Below, piece by piece: positions 20,138-29,416 of a stretch of 64,000 nt of DNA. The notes beneath the pieces were generated by a model. That model saw only the letters and a program-made list of their open reading frames with translations, was not told the DNA's origin and did not search any database. Source of the DNA: Rickettsia typhi. Its GTDB lineage: Bacteria > Pseudomonadota > Alphaproteobacteria > Rickettsiales > UBA1997. A program made the translations under genes and the position numbers. The stretch spans positions 1-64,000 of the forward strand of contig CAMBFC010000003.1 of NCBI GenBank assembly GCA_945865905.1. Direction: 5' to 3'. Position 1 is the first letter of the stretch, and every line of letters begins with the position of its first letter.

Positions 20138-21895
20138 GTGAAAAAAAATTTGATTAATAGCCAAGTTTCGCACGATATTTTATCAACCATTAAAGCGTTG
20201 AGCAAAAATTCTAATCTTGATATTGAAATTGCAGCGGTCGAAGATAATTTTTTTGCGTGGAATCAAGATTTACTCAGAGGGCAAAAAATATTATTACCAC
20301 AAATTTCATCAATAGAGCAGGGCCGTGCTGCAGCTGATTTAGCAGTTTGTTACTTGCTTTTTCACAATCAAAAAATTCATCAAGAATTCTCTTTTAACGA
20401 GAAGGATTTATTTGATACTTTTGAGAAAATTCGTGTTATTGGTAATGTTAAAAATTTATATCGCGGAGTTACAAAAAATATTTTGCAGAAAATTTCTCAA
20501 GATACGTTAAATCCAGCTATCATTGATTCCAATCGCTTTCCGCTGATGTTATTGCAAGAAATTTTTGCTGATGATTCCTTTCAAAAAAATAATTTTGCGA
20601 TAAAAGAAGATAAAAAAATTAATTCTTATATCAAAAAACTTGCTAATAATATTTTTGATCAAAAGGCCTTCGCGATAGAAGTGCAAAGCTTTCTTGAGTT
20701 TCTCAAACAACAAAATGAATCGCAAGAAAAAGAAAATCATGATGAAAATAATAAGTCGCAAATAAAATCTTCTTCTAAGACTGAAGCAGAAAATGCTAGT
20801 GAAAACCAAGAAAACATTGAATCGCAAAAAGATTCGCAAACTGCCGAAGAGGAAAAAATCAGCGATGAAAAATCAGCAAAAGATGAGGTAAAAACCATGC
20901 CGCTAGATGATGGTGCAGAATTGCCAATTAGCATCAGATCTACAGAATCAAGCCTTGATGAAGGTGGCGTTGAATTTAAAAATGCCTATAAAATATTCAC
21001 CAATAAATTTGATGAAATAATTTTGCCGCAAAAATTGGTAGAAAAAAAAGAGCTAGAATTATTGCGTTTTGGTCTTGAATTAAGATTAAATAAGCTTTCA
21101 ACAATTTCTAAAAAACTCACAATAAAGCTAAAAAAGAAACTTTTAGCGAAGAAAAATTCTTACATTGAGCAAAGTCAAAGTGAGGGAATTCTTGATCGCA
21201 AAAAATTTACGCAACTAGTAATTGATCCATTTTTAGACAATTGCTTTATCTCGCAAAAACAGCGTGAATATCAAGACACTGTAGTCTCCATACTGCTTGA
21301 TAACTCTGGTTCAATGCGCGGACAGCCAATTTTGATGAGCGCTTTAGCTTGTGAAATTATCGCAACCATTCTAGAAAAGTTTGCAGTAAAAACAGAAATT
21401 CTTGGTTTTACTACGGTTGATTGGAAGGGTGGCAAAGCTCGCAAAATGTGGGACGCGCAAGGTCATCCAAAAAATCCCGGAAGATTAAGCGATTTGCGTC
21501 ATATTATTTATAAATCAGCAAATCAGAATTTTAAAAAGGCCAAAGTTAATTTGGGTCTAATGCTAAAAGAAGGAATGTTAAAAGAAAATATCGATGGCGA
21601 GGCGTTGTTGTGGGCCAAAGGTCGCCTTATGCAGCGTGATGAAAAAAGAAAAATTCTTGCCGTGATTTCTGATGGCACGCCAGTTGATGATTCTACTAAT
21701 TCGACCAATGATCATGATCTTTTAATTGATCATTTGCACCATGTTATTCACCGCATTGAAAAACAAACCGCAATTGAAATTTTTGGTATTGGTATCGGTC
21801 ATCAAGTCAGTAATTTTTATCGCAATTCAATCGCGATAAAAAGCCCAGAAGAGTTGGGTGATGTGATGATAGAGAAAATTACTAAATTAATTTAA
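20138..21895 (+). CDS. cobT: CobT-family von Willebrand factor A protein
   Basis: Resembles CobT, a VWA subunit that pairs with the AAA+ ATPase CobS in aerobic cobaltochelatase. The N-terminal domain (about 1-190) is followed by a highly charged Glu/Lys/Ser linker (about 190-270) and a C-terminal VWA domain with a MIDAS motif DNSGSMRGQP near residue 388, KGGKARKMWDAQGHPKNPGR, and ISDGTPVDDST. The start is set by a strong GGAGGT at 20125-20130, seven bases before GTG 20138; a TTG at 20123 would overlap that site. No cobalamin genes or cobS are nearby. As in other B12-lacking Alphaproteobacteria, the role may be MoxR-like remodelling rather than cobalt insertion. Confidence 0.85.
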   Translation: MKKNLINSQVSHDILSTIKALSKNSNLDIEIAAVEDNFFAWNQDLLRGQKILLPQISSIEQGRAAADLAVCYLLFHNQKIHQEFSFNEKDLFDTFEKIRVIGNVKNLYRGVTKNILQKISQDTLNPAIIDSNRFPLMLLQEIFADDSFQKNNFAIKEDKKINSYIKKLANNIFDQKAFAIEVQSFLEFLKQQNESQEKENHDENNKSQIKSSSKTEAENASENQENIESQKDSQTAEEEKISDEKSAKDEVKTMPLDDGAELPISIRSTESSLDEGGVEFKNAYKIFTNKFDEIILPQKLVEKKELELLRFGLELRLNKLSTISKKLTIKLKKKLLAKKNSYIEQSQSEGILDRKKFTQLVIDPFLDNCFISQKQREYQDTVVSILLDNSGSMRGQPILMSALACEIIATILEKFAVKTEILGFTTVDWKGGKARKMWDAQGHPKNPGRLSDLRHIIYKSANQNFKKAKVNLGLMLKEGMLKENIDGEALLWAKGRLMQRDEKRKILAVISDGTPVDDSTNSTNDHDLLIDHLHHVIHRIEKQTAIEIFGIGIGHQVSNFYRNSIAIKSPEELGDVMIEKITKLI

Positions 21896-21901
21896 AAATT
21901 T

Positions 21902-22852
21902 ATGAGACGGTTTCTTCCTAAAAAGTTGTGTGAATTTCGCAATTGTTTTATCGCTTGCTATATGGTTGCAAGCTTTATGGTTGGCTATTATGCATATAAA
22001 TCTTGCCAAACATTTTTTGTTGAAAAAAGATCTGTAATGGAGTTGACCGCTTATAAAATTGCTTCCGATCTAGTAAATATTTTTGATCACGCTGAATCGT
22101 CTCTAAATATAATTAATAAAAAAATTGTTGTATCAAATCAAAGTAAAGAATCGGTCGCTAATATTCTTCTTGAGGCTGGAAAATCTTATAATCAAAGTTT
22201 ATTAAAATACGAATTATCGACAGGAAAATTTTATTGGATAGATAATGCAAATTATTTATCTGCAAATAGCGATGTTGGCTTAGTTTTTAATCCGATCGAT
22301 TTATCAGATCGTGATTATTTGAAAAATACCAGAATAGATTCGCGCAAAATTTATGTTGGCGCGCCAATTATTGGAGTATCAAGTGGTCAATTCGTAATCC
22401 CGATGGGCGTTGGCGCTGAAGATGTGGCGGGTAATTATGTTGGCACGATGGTGGTGAGTTTTAAATTATCAGATTTGGCAGATCGTTATCGCAAAATAGC
22501 TGATGAATTCAAAATTAATTTTGCACTTTTAAATTCTGATAATGAAATTATTTTTGAATCGATAGATGGGATATATGCCTATGATAAAAAATTATTTGCC
22601 GATTTATCAATGCAAGAAATAAATGTTGCGGAAGAATTCATCGCTCCATTTTCACTCACTAAGCGCGATAATAGCTATGTGGTTTTGCGAGCTTCTGATA
22701 AATATCAATATAAAATATTGACTGGATATCAAAATAAATATTTGCTGCAAGAATTGGCGATAAAAATAGCTTGCTGTTTGTTGCAATTTTTGATTGTGAC
22801 TCTGTTTTTTGTGTTGGCGATGTTTTATTTACGCAAGGATTGTAGGGTTTAA
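21902..22852 (+). CDS. Membrane protein with extracytoplasmic Cache-like sensor domain
   Basis: A 316-aa protein with a membrane helix near residues 15-35, a periplasmic domain of about 240 residues, and a second helix near 285-310, ending five residues later. The periplasmic part looks like a double Cache ligand-binding domain (FNPIDLSDRDYLKNTRID, VGAPIIGVSSGQFVIPMGVG, and YVGTMVVSFKLSDLADRY). Such domains normally sit in front of a kinase, cyclase or chemoreceptor, but here no cytoplasmic output domain exists. It starts 6 bases after cobT-like, so the two are very likely co-transcribed. It could be a truncated receptor or a partner-dependent sensor. Confidence 0.75.
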   Translation: MRRFLPKKLCEFRNCFIACYMVASFMVGYYAYKSCQTFFVEKRSVMELTAYKIASDLVNIFDHAESSLNIINKKIVVSNQSKESVANILLEAGKSYNQSLLKYELSTGKFYWIDNANYLSANSDVGLVFNPIDLSDRDYLKNTRIDSRKIYVGAPIIGVSSGQFVIPMGVGAEDVAGNYVGTMVVSFKLSDLADRYRKIADEFKINFALLNSDNEIIFESIDGIYAYDKKLFADLSMQEINVAEEFIAPFSLTKRDNSYVVLRASDKYQYKILTGYQNKYLLQELAIKIACCLLQFLIVTLFFVLAMFYLRKDCRV

Positions 22853-22853
22853 T

Positions 22854-23942
22854 CTAAATCTTACGATATCCACAAATCTTCAATCCATAGCCTTCCAATC
22901 CAATCACCGACTTTTTTGAGCTCGTTAATAAAATCATATTCTTCACTCCCAAATCAGTTAAAATTTGTGCCCCAGTGCCATAATTACGCAATTCTTTTAT
23001 CTTAATATTCTCAGTGTTAAGCAGATCAGACAGGGCTTCGCGAGGCTGTCTGATAATCACAATTATACCGCTTTTATTTTTAGCAATTTTTTTCAATGAT
23101 TTTTTAAGCAGATTATTTTTTGAGCTTTGCGCATCATCTAAGCAATCAGAAAAAATATTAAGATGGTGCATGCGAACCAATGTTGGCAAGGCTGGATCAA
23201 TTTTGCCTTTGCTTAGTGCAATATGCTCGATACCATCAACTTGGCTGCGATAAATCGTCAAATCAAATTCACCACCATCTTTGCTGATAAATTTTTTGCT
23301 ACTCGTTGCAGTAATCAATTTTTCGTGTTTGCGACGATATTCAATTAGATCGGCGATAGTGGCAATTTTAATTTTATGTTGTTTAGCGAATTTTATAAGA
23401 TCGGGCAGGCGAGCCATTTCGCCATTATCTTTCATGATCTCACAAATGACACCAGAATGATTTAAACCAGCAAGGCGCGCAATATCAACCGCAGCTTCGG
23501 TATGACCAGCGCGCACCAAAACACCGCCATTCTGGGCCTTTAGAGGAAAGATGTGACCAGGACTAACCAAGGCATCACGAGTTTTGTTAGGATCAATCGC
23601 GTCAGCGATTGTTTTAGCGCGATCAAATGCAGAAATTCCTGTGCTGATACCTTCGCGCGCTTCAATTGAAACAGTAAAAGCGGTTTTGTTGCGTGATTGG
23701 TTATTGAAAGACATTAGTGGCAAATCAAGTTCTTGAACCCTTTTTTCTGTAAGGGCTAGGCAAATTAATCCACGACCATATTTGGCCATAAAATTGATTT
23801 TTTGATCATCACAAAATTGCGCCATCACAATTAAATCACCTTCATTTTCGCGATTTTCATCGTCGACTAAAATAAAAATTTTACCTTGTCTTGCTTCAGA
23901 AATAATTTCTGAAATTGAGGAGAGGGCGATTTTGCTCGTCAT
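22854..23942 (-). CDS. ribBA: 3,4-dihydroxy-2-butanone-4-phosphate synthase with degenerate GTP cyclohydrolase II domain
   Basis: The N-terminal half (about 1-205) is a complete RibB domain: [16 protein letters not shown], the [10 protein letters not shown] segment, [40 protein letters not shown] and GVICEIM. It makes the four-carbon unit of riboflavin from ribulose 5-phosphate. The C-terminal half aligns with GTP cyclohydrolase II in outline, but the zinc-binding cysteine triad and the RQEGRGIGL motif are gone (it reads [14 protein letters not shown] and [11 protein letters not shown]). So it is probably a RibBX-type protein and true RibA must be elsewhere. It is followed upstream by ribE on the same strand. 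Confidence 0.9.
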   Translation of the reverse strand: MTSKIALSSISEIISEARQGKIFILVDDENRENEGDLIVMAQFCDDQKINFMAKYGRGLICLALTEKRVQELDLPLMSFNNQSRNKTAFTVSIEAREGISTGISAFDRAKTIADAIDPNKTRDALVSPGHIFPLKAQNGGVLVRAGHTEAAVDIARLAGLNHSGVICEIMKDNGEMARLPDLIKFAKQHKIKIATIADLIEYRRKHEKLITATSSKKFISKDGGEFDLTIYRSQVDGIEHIALSKGKIDPALPTLVRMHHLNIFSDCLDDAQSSKNNLLKKSLKKIAKNKSGIIVIIRQPREALSDLLNTENIKIKELRNYGTGAQILTDLGVKNMILLTSSKKSVIGLEGYGLKICGYRKI

Positions 23943-23982
23943 TTTGTTCTTTTATTGTATTAAATTTTTTATCCAAAAATTG

Positions 23983-24576
23983 TTACTTTTTGCAAACATA
24001 GCGTGCGATTAAGTCTATTTCTACATTAACTAAATCTCCAACTTTAATTTCAGCAAAATTAGTGTTGTTTAAGCTGTGTGAAATAACATTAATGGCAAAC
24101 GATTTTCTGTTGGTTTTATTGATGGTGAGTGATGTTCCATTAAGGCAAATTGAGCCTTTTTCAACGATATATTTTGATAGATTTGTGGCGTTTTTTTCTA
24201 ATTCAAAGGTCATTGCAACAGAATCTTTTATTGCTTTGAAAGTCTTTAATTTGGCACATCCGTCGATATGTCCACTAACAATATGTCCACCAAATTCATC
24301 TCCAACTCTTAAGGCAAATTCGATGTTGATTTTTTTGCCAATAGGCCATTTTTTTAGCGCAGTTTTAGCGCAAGTTTCTTCTGATGCTTGAAAAAATAAT
24401 AGATTTTTTTCTTTTTTTATCAAGGTTAAGCAAATGCCATCACAGGCTATAGAACAGCCAATTTCAAGCTTTCGTAAGATTTTTTCTGCTATAGAAATTG
24501 CTAATAAACAATCTTTTTTAGGAGAGAATTTTATTTTTTCAACAACGCCAATATTTGTGATAATTCCTGTAAACAT
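23983..24576 (-). CDS. ribE: Riboflavin synthase alpha chain
   Basis: Dismutates two 6,7-dimethyl-8-ribityllumazines to give riboflavin. The 197-aa product has two lumazine-binding repeats: the first starts MFTGIITNIGVVEKI and contains the cysteine-rich IACDGICLTLI, the second contains VSGHIDGCAKL and ICLNGTSLTINK. It lies 40 bases upstream of ribBA on the same strand and is likely co-transcribed with it. The symbol ribC is used for the same protein in some species. Confidence 0.94.
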   Translation of the reverse strand: MFTGIITNIGVVEKIKFSPKKDCLLAISIAEKILRKLEIGCSIACDGICLTLIKKEKNLLFFQASEETCAKTALKKWPIGKKINIEFALRVGDEFGGHIVSGHIDGCAKLKTFKAIKDSVAMTFELEKNATNLSKYIVEKGSICLNGTSLTINKTNRKSFAINVISHSLNNTNFAEIKVGDLVNVEIDLIARYVCKK

Positions 24577-24618
24577 TTTGATTGAAAATCATTTAAATTT
24601 GTTATTTTTTTAAATAAA

Positions 24619-25548
24619 TTATAATTTTGAAAGCCGCAAAATTTCTTTTTTAATTTTTTCTAATGAACTAGATTCGATTTGTCTAATGCGCTCGCGCGAT
24701 ATTTTATAAGCTTTGCTGAGCTCTTCCAAAGTAGTTACAACTTCAGACATTTGTCGTTTAATCAAAATATCTTTCTCGCGTTCATTTAAAACCAAAAATG
24801 CATCGCGAAGCAATTCTTCGCGTTGTAATTTTTCTTGATTGTTGATAGCGATTTGCTCTTGACTATCTTCGCTTGCGGCGATTTTGCTCGCTAATTCATC
24901 TTCGCCATCTTCACTGATTAAATTATTTAAAGAAGTATCAGAATTATATAGACGAGAATCCATTTCTTTTACTTCTTTTTCGCTAACATTTAGATCATGA
25001 GCGATTCTTGTAACTTGTTCTGGATCAAGTGCAGCAGAGTCTCCAGAGACTTTTCCTAAGCGTTTTTTTATTTTTCGTAAATTAAAAAATAATTTTTTCT
25101 GCGCCACGGTTGTGCCAATTTTAACCAATGACCACGAGCGCAAAACATGTTCCTGAATATAGGCGCGAATCCACCACATCGCATAAGTTGAAAAGCGAAA
25201 TCCTTTTTCTGGATCAAATTTTTTTACTGCTTGAATCAAGCCAACATTGCCTTCAGAAACTAAATCAGTGATTGGCAATCCATAATTTTTGAATTTTGTT
25301 GCCATTTTTGCAACCAAGCGCAAATGGCTTTGAACCAACATTTTAGCGGCTTCTTTATCTCCCGTTTTTTTAAATCTCATACCATATTCATATTCTTCTG
25401 CGGCACTAAGAAGGGGAAATTTTTGGATTTCGCGAAGATATTGCAAAAAACCATCGCTCGATCTAATCGCATCTTGCTTGACCTCGATGGTATTTTCTGC
25501 GCCTAAGATTTTGTCTTCAAATTTTTCGCTAGAGTGTTTTTTATTCAT
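24619..25548 (-). CDS. rpoH: RNA polymerase heat-shock sigma factor
   Basis: Sigma-32-type factor of 309 aa. It has region 2 (LVQSHLRLVAKMATKFKNYG, GNVGLIQAVKKFDPEKGFRF, STYAMWWIRAYIQEHVLRSW), the RpoH box with KKLFFNLRKIKKRL that distinguishes RpoH from RpoD, and region 4 with a helix-turn-helix (TLEELSKAYKISRERIRQIE). It should drive chaperone and protease genes under protein-folding stress. It lies between ribE and a pilin-like gene on the same strand, with small gaps. Confidence 0.95.
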   Translation of the reverse strand: MNKKHSSEKFEDKILGAENTIEVKQDAIRSSDGFLQYLREIQKFPLLSAAEEYEYGMRFKKTGDKEAAKMLVQSHLRLVAKMATKFKNYGLPITDLVSEGNVGLIQAVKKFDPEKGFRFSTYAMWWIRAYIQEHVLRSWSLVKIGTTVAQKKLFFNLRKIKKRLGKVSGDSAALDPEQVTRIAHDLNVSEKEVKEMDSRLYNSDTSLNNLISEDGEDELASKIAASEDSQEQIAINNQEKLQREELLRDAFLVLNEREKDILIKRQMSEVVTTLEELSKAYKISRERIRQIESSSLEKIKKEILRLSKL

Positions 25549-25553
25549 AAAAT

Positions 25554-26423
25554 TTATATTCCTGTAACGCTAATTTTATATTTTTTTGATAAATAAGACA
25601 TTACTGATTTTCTTTCATCAATCGGCAAAGGGCGATCAAAAATTATGATTTCTGAAATTAGTCCAGTGAATGGTGCTCCACCAGATTTGTTAGTTCCAAT
25701 TGTTAGGCCAGATAATGGATTGGTGCTAGGATAAATAAGGGCGCCACCAGCGATTCCTGAAGCATTATTGACGAATGCTTTTGAGTTCACATCATCATAA
25801 TAAATCGACAATATACAATTAGAGTTTGCTATAATTGAAGGAGTATTCGACATCGTGGAAGTGTTAGTTTGACCAGCGCCTAAATTAATCCATATATAGC
25901 TAGTAGCAATTCCGAAGGCGCTAGTTGATGCAGAAGAGTAAGAATCAAGCAGTGTTACTGCCGTAGATACTGCAGTTGTTGGTCTTGCCACCACAAAAAT
26001 TGTAGCTTGTCCTAAATTACCCTGATAAAAAGCTGAAAGAGTGAGATTTCCTGAGGAAATAAATTTAATACTAGGAAGATTATTAACCCCATCAGCTTTG
26101 TAAGTTACAGAACTGCTGGCAGTGCGAGTTAGCTTGTTTTTTTGCGCCGCAATTGATCCGGGGCTAATATCGCGCCATTCAGTGATTTTCGAATTATCGC
26201 TAGTTTCGCTCGGCTTCAAGCTATTGTTTAGAGATGTTTCGTACCACGCCACCATTCCAGAAATTGTAGCAATGTTTGATTTGGTAGTGAGCGCGCGCGC
26301 AGAAGATAATCTAGCGGATTTAATAATTGATGTGCCTTTGATTATTCCGGTAGTGATGAGGCCAATGATTAGAACTACAACTGCAAGCTCCACCAAACTA
26401 AAAGCAAGCTTGTTCTTTTTCAT
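25554..26423 (-). CDS. Type IV pilin-like protein with C-terminal LamG-type domain, copy 1
   Basis: A 289-aa protein starting with a class III signal: a short basic leader, predicted cleavage between Ala7 and Phe8, Glu at mature position 5 (FSLVELAVVVLIIG), and a 20-residue hydrophobic helix. After an alpha-helical neck comes a beta-rich region that ends LISEIIIFDRPLPIDERKSV, the usual end of a laminin-G/concanavalin-like domain, so a lectin-like binding head is inferred. A second gene of the same design is at 36.1 kb. No pilus assembly genes are adjacent. It is 5 bases from rpoH, on the same strand. Confidence 0.82.
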   Translation of the reverse strand: MKKNKLAFSLVELAVVVLIIGLITTGIIKGTSIIKSARLSSARALTTKSNIATISGMVAWYETSLNNSLKPSETSDNSKITEWRDISPGSIAAQKNKLTRTASSSVTYKADGVNNLPSIKFISSGNLTLSAFYQGNLGQATIFVVARPTTAVSTAVTLLDSYSSASTSAFGIATSYIWINLGAGQTNTSTMSNTPSIIANSNCILSIYYDDVNSKAFVNNASGIAGGALIYPSTNPLSGLTIGTNKSGGAPFTGLISEIIIFDRPLPIDERKSVMSYLSKKYKISVTGI

Positions 26424-26458
26424 AATGAGAAAATATTATTTCTTAGGCAAGAGCAAAG

Positions 26459-28450
26459 TTATTGATAAATTAACTCAATATTAATTGAATTATTTTTTTC
26501 ATCCCCATCGCTTTTAAGTTTTTGTTCGTAGCTACTTACATAGCACAAGGCATTTTTTTTGTTTTCACAATAATATATGACGCCTTGCAACATATAGTTT
26601 TTGCTATTATCAAGATTAGGTAATTTTAGCTCATTATTAGCGATCATATTCCAATCAAAAGTGGCAACCAAATTAGCTTTTTCATCATCAACCATTTCTA
26701 AAAGATTGATAAAACTTGGCCCTAAATCGTTAATTTTCCAGCCTTTTTTTAGATTAATTTTTAGTGTAACTGCTTTATCGGCAACTTTTATTTCATCAGC
26801 TTTATAGAGGTTTGGCAGATATTGTAAAAAGCCTTCCTTCGGCAATTGCAAAGGAGGCAGAACATCTAGAAGTTCTGAAGAAAGTTTGCCGCGACTGATT
26901 ATTACTATACGATTATTGTTAGAATCAACAACATAAAAGCGATCAAAAACAGATACGATTCCTTCTGGCTCATCAAATTTAGTGCTAACACTTCCACCCA
27001 AAGATTCGCCTTTTATTCCGCCGATTATGGTGCGAATTTCTCCCGAAGTGACATCATATTTTTTTATTGCATGATTAAAGCTATCAACAATATAAATCCC
27101 CGTATCGTCTGCCGTTAAGCCAAGTGGATGTTGCATCAAGGCTTGATTTTTATTGCCATTTTTATTGCCAAAATCAAACAATCCTTTGCCAATTAATGTT
27201 TTGACGGTGCCATCTTTTTCAAGCGCGCGTAGTGAGCTGCTTTCAGAATCAACAAAGTAAAGTTTTCCATTATAAGCTGTTAAATCAGAAGTTTGTGCCA
27301 ACGAATTTTGCGGATATTTTCCATCGCTAATTCCTTCATCGCCATTGCCAGCAAGTGCAGAAATTTTTTGTTTTACAATATCATATTGCAAAATTTGATT
27401 TGTTCCGGCATTGGCAATCGCGATATGATTTGCTGATGGATAAAATTCTAAATCAGTAGGTGAGTTTAGTTCAATATCTTTAGCATCAATAGATTCTCCC
27501 GAAATTATCGAGCCTTTTCGACCAGTGCCAACAATGGTCGAAACTGTTTGCTCTTTAAAGTTTACTAAGCGAATTGAGTGATTGCCGCTATCCGCAATAT
27601 AGAGTTTGCCAGCATCGTACAACATTCCTTCAGGCATGTTGAATTCGGCTGTTTCAAAGTTACCATCACGAAAACCGCTTCTTCCTGAGCCAATTTGCCA
27701 AATTATTTCTCCCGAAAGCGAAACAACCAAAATGTTATTTTGACCACTATTTGCAATGAAAAAAGCTGGCGCGTTATGAGCTTTAAAAGGAAAGCTTTTA
27801 GTATATTCGATTTTTGTTGGATAATTCAAAACGCGTTTGGCAATTTTATTTTTTTCTAACAATAGAGGAAGCTTATCGCGATTGAGTTCGTAGCGAAATT
27901 TATTGGTTAATTTTTTTACATCATTGAAAAGATTGGCGGTATCATTTTCAGATATATAAGTTTTTTTGATATTGCCACGAGGATCAATCAGAACAAGAGT
28001 TGGCCACGCTTTAACGGCAAAACTATTCCAAATTTTTAAATTAGAATCATCAACCACAGCGTGAGTAATATCATGCCTTAAAGTTGCTTTAGTAATTGCG
28101 CTAAAATCTTTTTGGTTATCGAATTTTCCAGAGTGAACACTGATAACTGTAAGCTTGTTGCCCAATTCTCTTTCTAGCTCTTTGATTTGCGGCAAAACGC
28201 GCATGCAGGCAACACAGTCATAGGTCCAAAAGTTAAGCAGAATAACGCGATCTTCTAAATCTGATTTAGTAAGAGGGCGCTCAACATTGATCCAGCGTGT
28301 TTTTGAATTATCTTGCGCTAGTATTTTATTAATATTGGAGCTGGTGAAAAGCAAATTTGAAAGCAATGAATAGAGAGCCCAGATTATTACTAAGCAAGAG
28401 GCGATCAGAAGAAGGAGAGATTTATCTTTGTGGCTTAGTTTTGAAAGCAT
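26459..28450 (-). CDS. Membrane-anchored thioredoxin-like protein with NHL-repeat propeller
   Basis: A 663-aa protein with an N-terminal membrane helix (about 12-34), a TlpA-like thioredoxin domain (about 50-190) with the redox motif CVAC at 79-82 and cis-Pro in AWPTLVLID, then NHL beta-propeller repeats (about 225-540; LYIADSGNHSIRLVN, IYIVDSFNHAIKKYD, FYVVDSNNNRIVII), and a C-terminal beta domain of about 100 residues. The architecture resembles NHLRC2-type proteins. It should act in the periplasm in thiol-disulfide exchange, with the propeller binding a partner. The target is unknown. It lies 35 bases upstream of the pilin-like gene. Confidence 0.85.
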   Translation of the reverse strand: MLSKLSHKDKSLLLLIASCLVIIWALYSLLSNLLFTSSNINKILAQDNSKTRWINVERPLTKSDLEDRVILLNFWTYDCVACMRVLPQIKELERELGNKLTVISVHSGKFDNQKDFSAITKATLRHDITHAVVDDSNLKIWNSFAVKAWPTLVLIDPRGNIKKTYISENDTANLFNDVKKLTNKFRYELNRDKLPLLLEKNKIAKRVLNYPTKIEYTKSFPFKAHNAPAFFIANSGQNNILVVSLSGEIIWQIGSGRSGFRDGNFETAEFNMPEGMLYDAGKLYIADSGNHSIRLVNFKEQTVSTIVGTGRKGSIISGESIDAKDIELNSPTDLEFYPSANHIAIANAGTNQILQYDIVKQKISALAGNGDEGISDGKYPQNSLAQTSDLTAYNGKLYFVDSESSSLRALEKDGTVKTLIGKGLFDFGNKNGNKNQALMQHPLGLTADDTGIYIVDSFNHAIKKYDVTSGEIRTIIGGIKGESLGGSVSTKFDEPEGIVSVFDRFYVVDSNNNRIVIISRGKLSSELLDVLPPLQLPKEGFLQYLPNLYKADEIKVADKAVTLKINLKKGWKINDLGPSFINLLEMVDDEKANLVATFDWNMIANNELKLPNLDNSKNYMLQGVIYYCENKKNALCYVSSYEQKLKSDGDEKNNSINIELIYQ

Positions 28451-28538
28451 TTGAACTTGTTAATTTGATATCATTATTAACGAAGATGGCGCTGTATTTT
28501 AACTTTTTTAAACGGAAAAAGTTAGCAATAATTTTAAA

Positions 28539-28574
28539 CGCCAGCCAGAGGAAAGTAATCCACAGAAACTGGCG
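28539..28574 (-). terminator. Possible terminator of rpsU
   Basis: The stem CGCCAG/CTGGCG (28539-28544 with 28569-28574) encloses a 24-nt loop about 15 bases past the rpsU stop, followed on the minus strand by TTTAAAATT. It is weak as an intrinsic terminator because the loop is large. Confidence 0.4.
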
Positions 28575-28588
28575 CTTAAAACTAAATC

Positions 28589-28780
28589 CTAAGCAAATTC
28601 AATTCTTTTGCCTTTTTTCTTTCTACTAAGAGCTTCTTCAGCTTTTCTTTTTTTCATTTCAGAAGGTTTTTCAAAAGCTTTTCTACGGCGCGCTTCTTTG
28701 ATGATGCCTTCTTTTTGGGTTTTCTTTCTGAAAGATTTGATTCCTAATTCTAGATTGCGTCCGGTAATTGATACTTGCAT
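28589..28780 (-). CDS. rpsU: 30S ribosomal protein S21
   Basis: A 63-aa, very basic protein. FRKKTQKEGIIKEARRRKAF and EKPSEMKKRK are the S21 signature, and the C terminus is lysine- and arginine-rich. S21 sits near the 3' end of 16S rRNA and assists mRNA selection. It is 10 bases downstream of hpf, so a ribosomal protein and a hibernation factor are co-transcribed. Confidence 0.93.
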   Translation of the reverse strand: MQVSITGRNLELGIKSFRKKTQKEGIIKEARRRKAFEKPSEMKKRKAEEALSRKKKGKRIEFA

Positions 28781-28790
28781 GTTTTATTGT

Positions 28791-29402
28791 TTATTTTTTA
28801 ACGTCTATTAGTGAAATATTGCCATCTTTACGATGGTAAACTACATTGATTCTTCCATTATCTTTATTGACAAAGACTAGAGCAGGAAGGTCAGCGAGAT
28901 CCATTTTCATCACCGCTTCATCAGCAGTGAGGGTTTCGATATTGGTGATTTTTTCTTCAACGATTTTAAGCTTTTCTTCCGCTTTTTCATTTTCTTCCAT
29001 CTCAGCGAATACATCGTAAGACAAAGGAGGAAGTACATATTTTTTAACTTCAAAACTTTCGTAAACTGGTTCAACATTTTTTATACCACCGCCATTGCGA
29101 CGATAATTTTTGATGCGATCTTTATAGCGGCGCAACTGATGCACGGCCTTTTGCAGAGCTTCAACAAAGCAGGCATGAGCATCGCCAGCTTCAGCATCAC
29201 TCTTAACAATAATGCCACCTTTTACGCCTTCATTTACTGTGATTAGCGCTTTAAACATATGATGTTTTTCTTTAGAAAAATGCACCTCAGCACGAATCGC
29301 TTTTTCAAAATATTTTGTTACATCTTTGGCGATATGTTCTTCAACGAAGGTTGTCAAGGCTTGGCCAACATCCATATTTGAACCACTAACTTTTATTTGC
29401 AT
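28791..29402 (-). CDS. hpf: Long-form ribosome hibernation promoting factor
   Basis: A 203-aa protein with the N-terminal HPF/RaiA domain (about 1-110; MQIKVSGSNMDVGQALTTFV, then the basic RRYKDRIKNYRR), a linker, and a C-terminal dimerisation domain (about 150-203; ITNIETLTADEAVMKMDLAD and INVVYHRKDGNISLIDVK). The long form dimerises 70S ribosomes into inactive 100S particles under starvation. It is directly upstream of rpsU and 14 bases downstream of acnA on the same strand. Confidence 0.93.
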   Translation of the reverse strand: MQIKVSGSNMDVGQALTTFVEEHIAKDVTKYFEKAIRAEVHFSKEKHHMFKALITVNEGVKGGIIVKSDAEAGDAHACFVEALQKAVHQLRRYKDRIKNYRRNGGGIKNVEPVYESFEVKKYVLPPLSYDVFAEMEENEKAEEKLKIVEEKITNIETLTADEAVMKMDLADLPALVFVNKDNGRINVVYHRKDGNISLIDVKK

Positions 29403-29416
29403 ATGTTGCGTAAAAT

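Noticed and set aside
28589..29402. N termini of rpsU and hpf look alike (MQVSITGRNLELG and MQIKVSGSNMDVG), suggesting gene conversion
   Set aside because: Each aligns without gaps to its own family, whose N termini already have a similar pattern, so the resemblance is probably coincidental.
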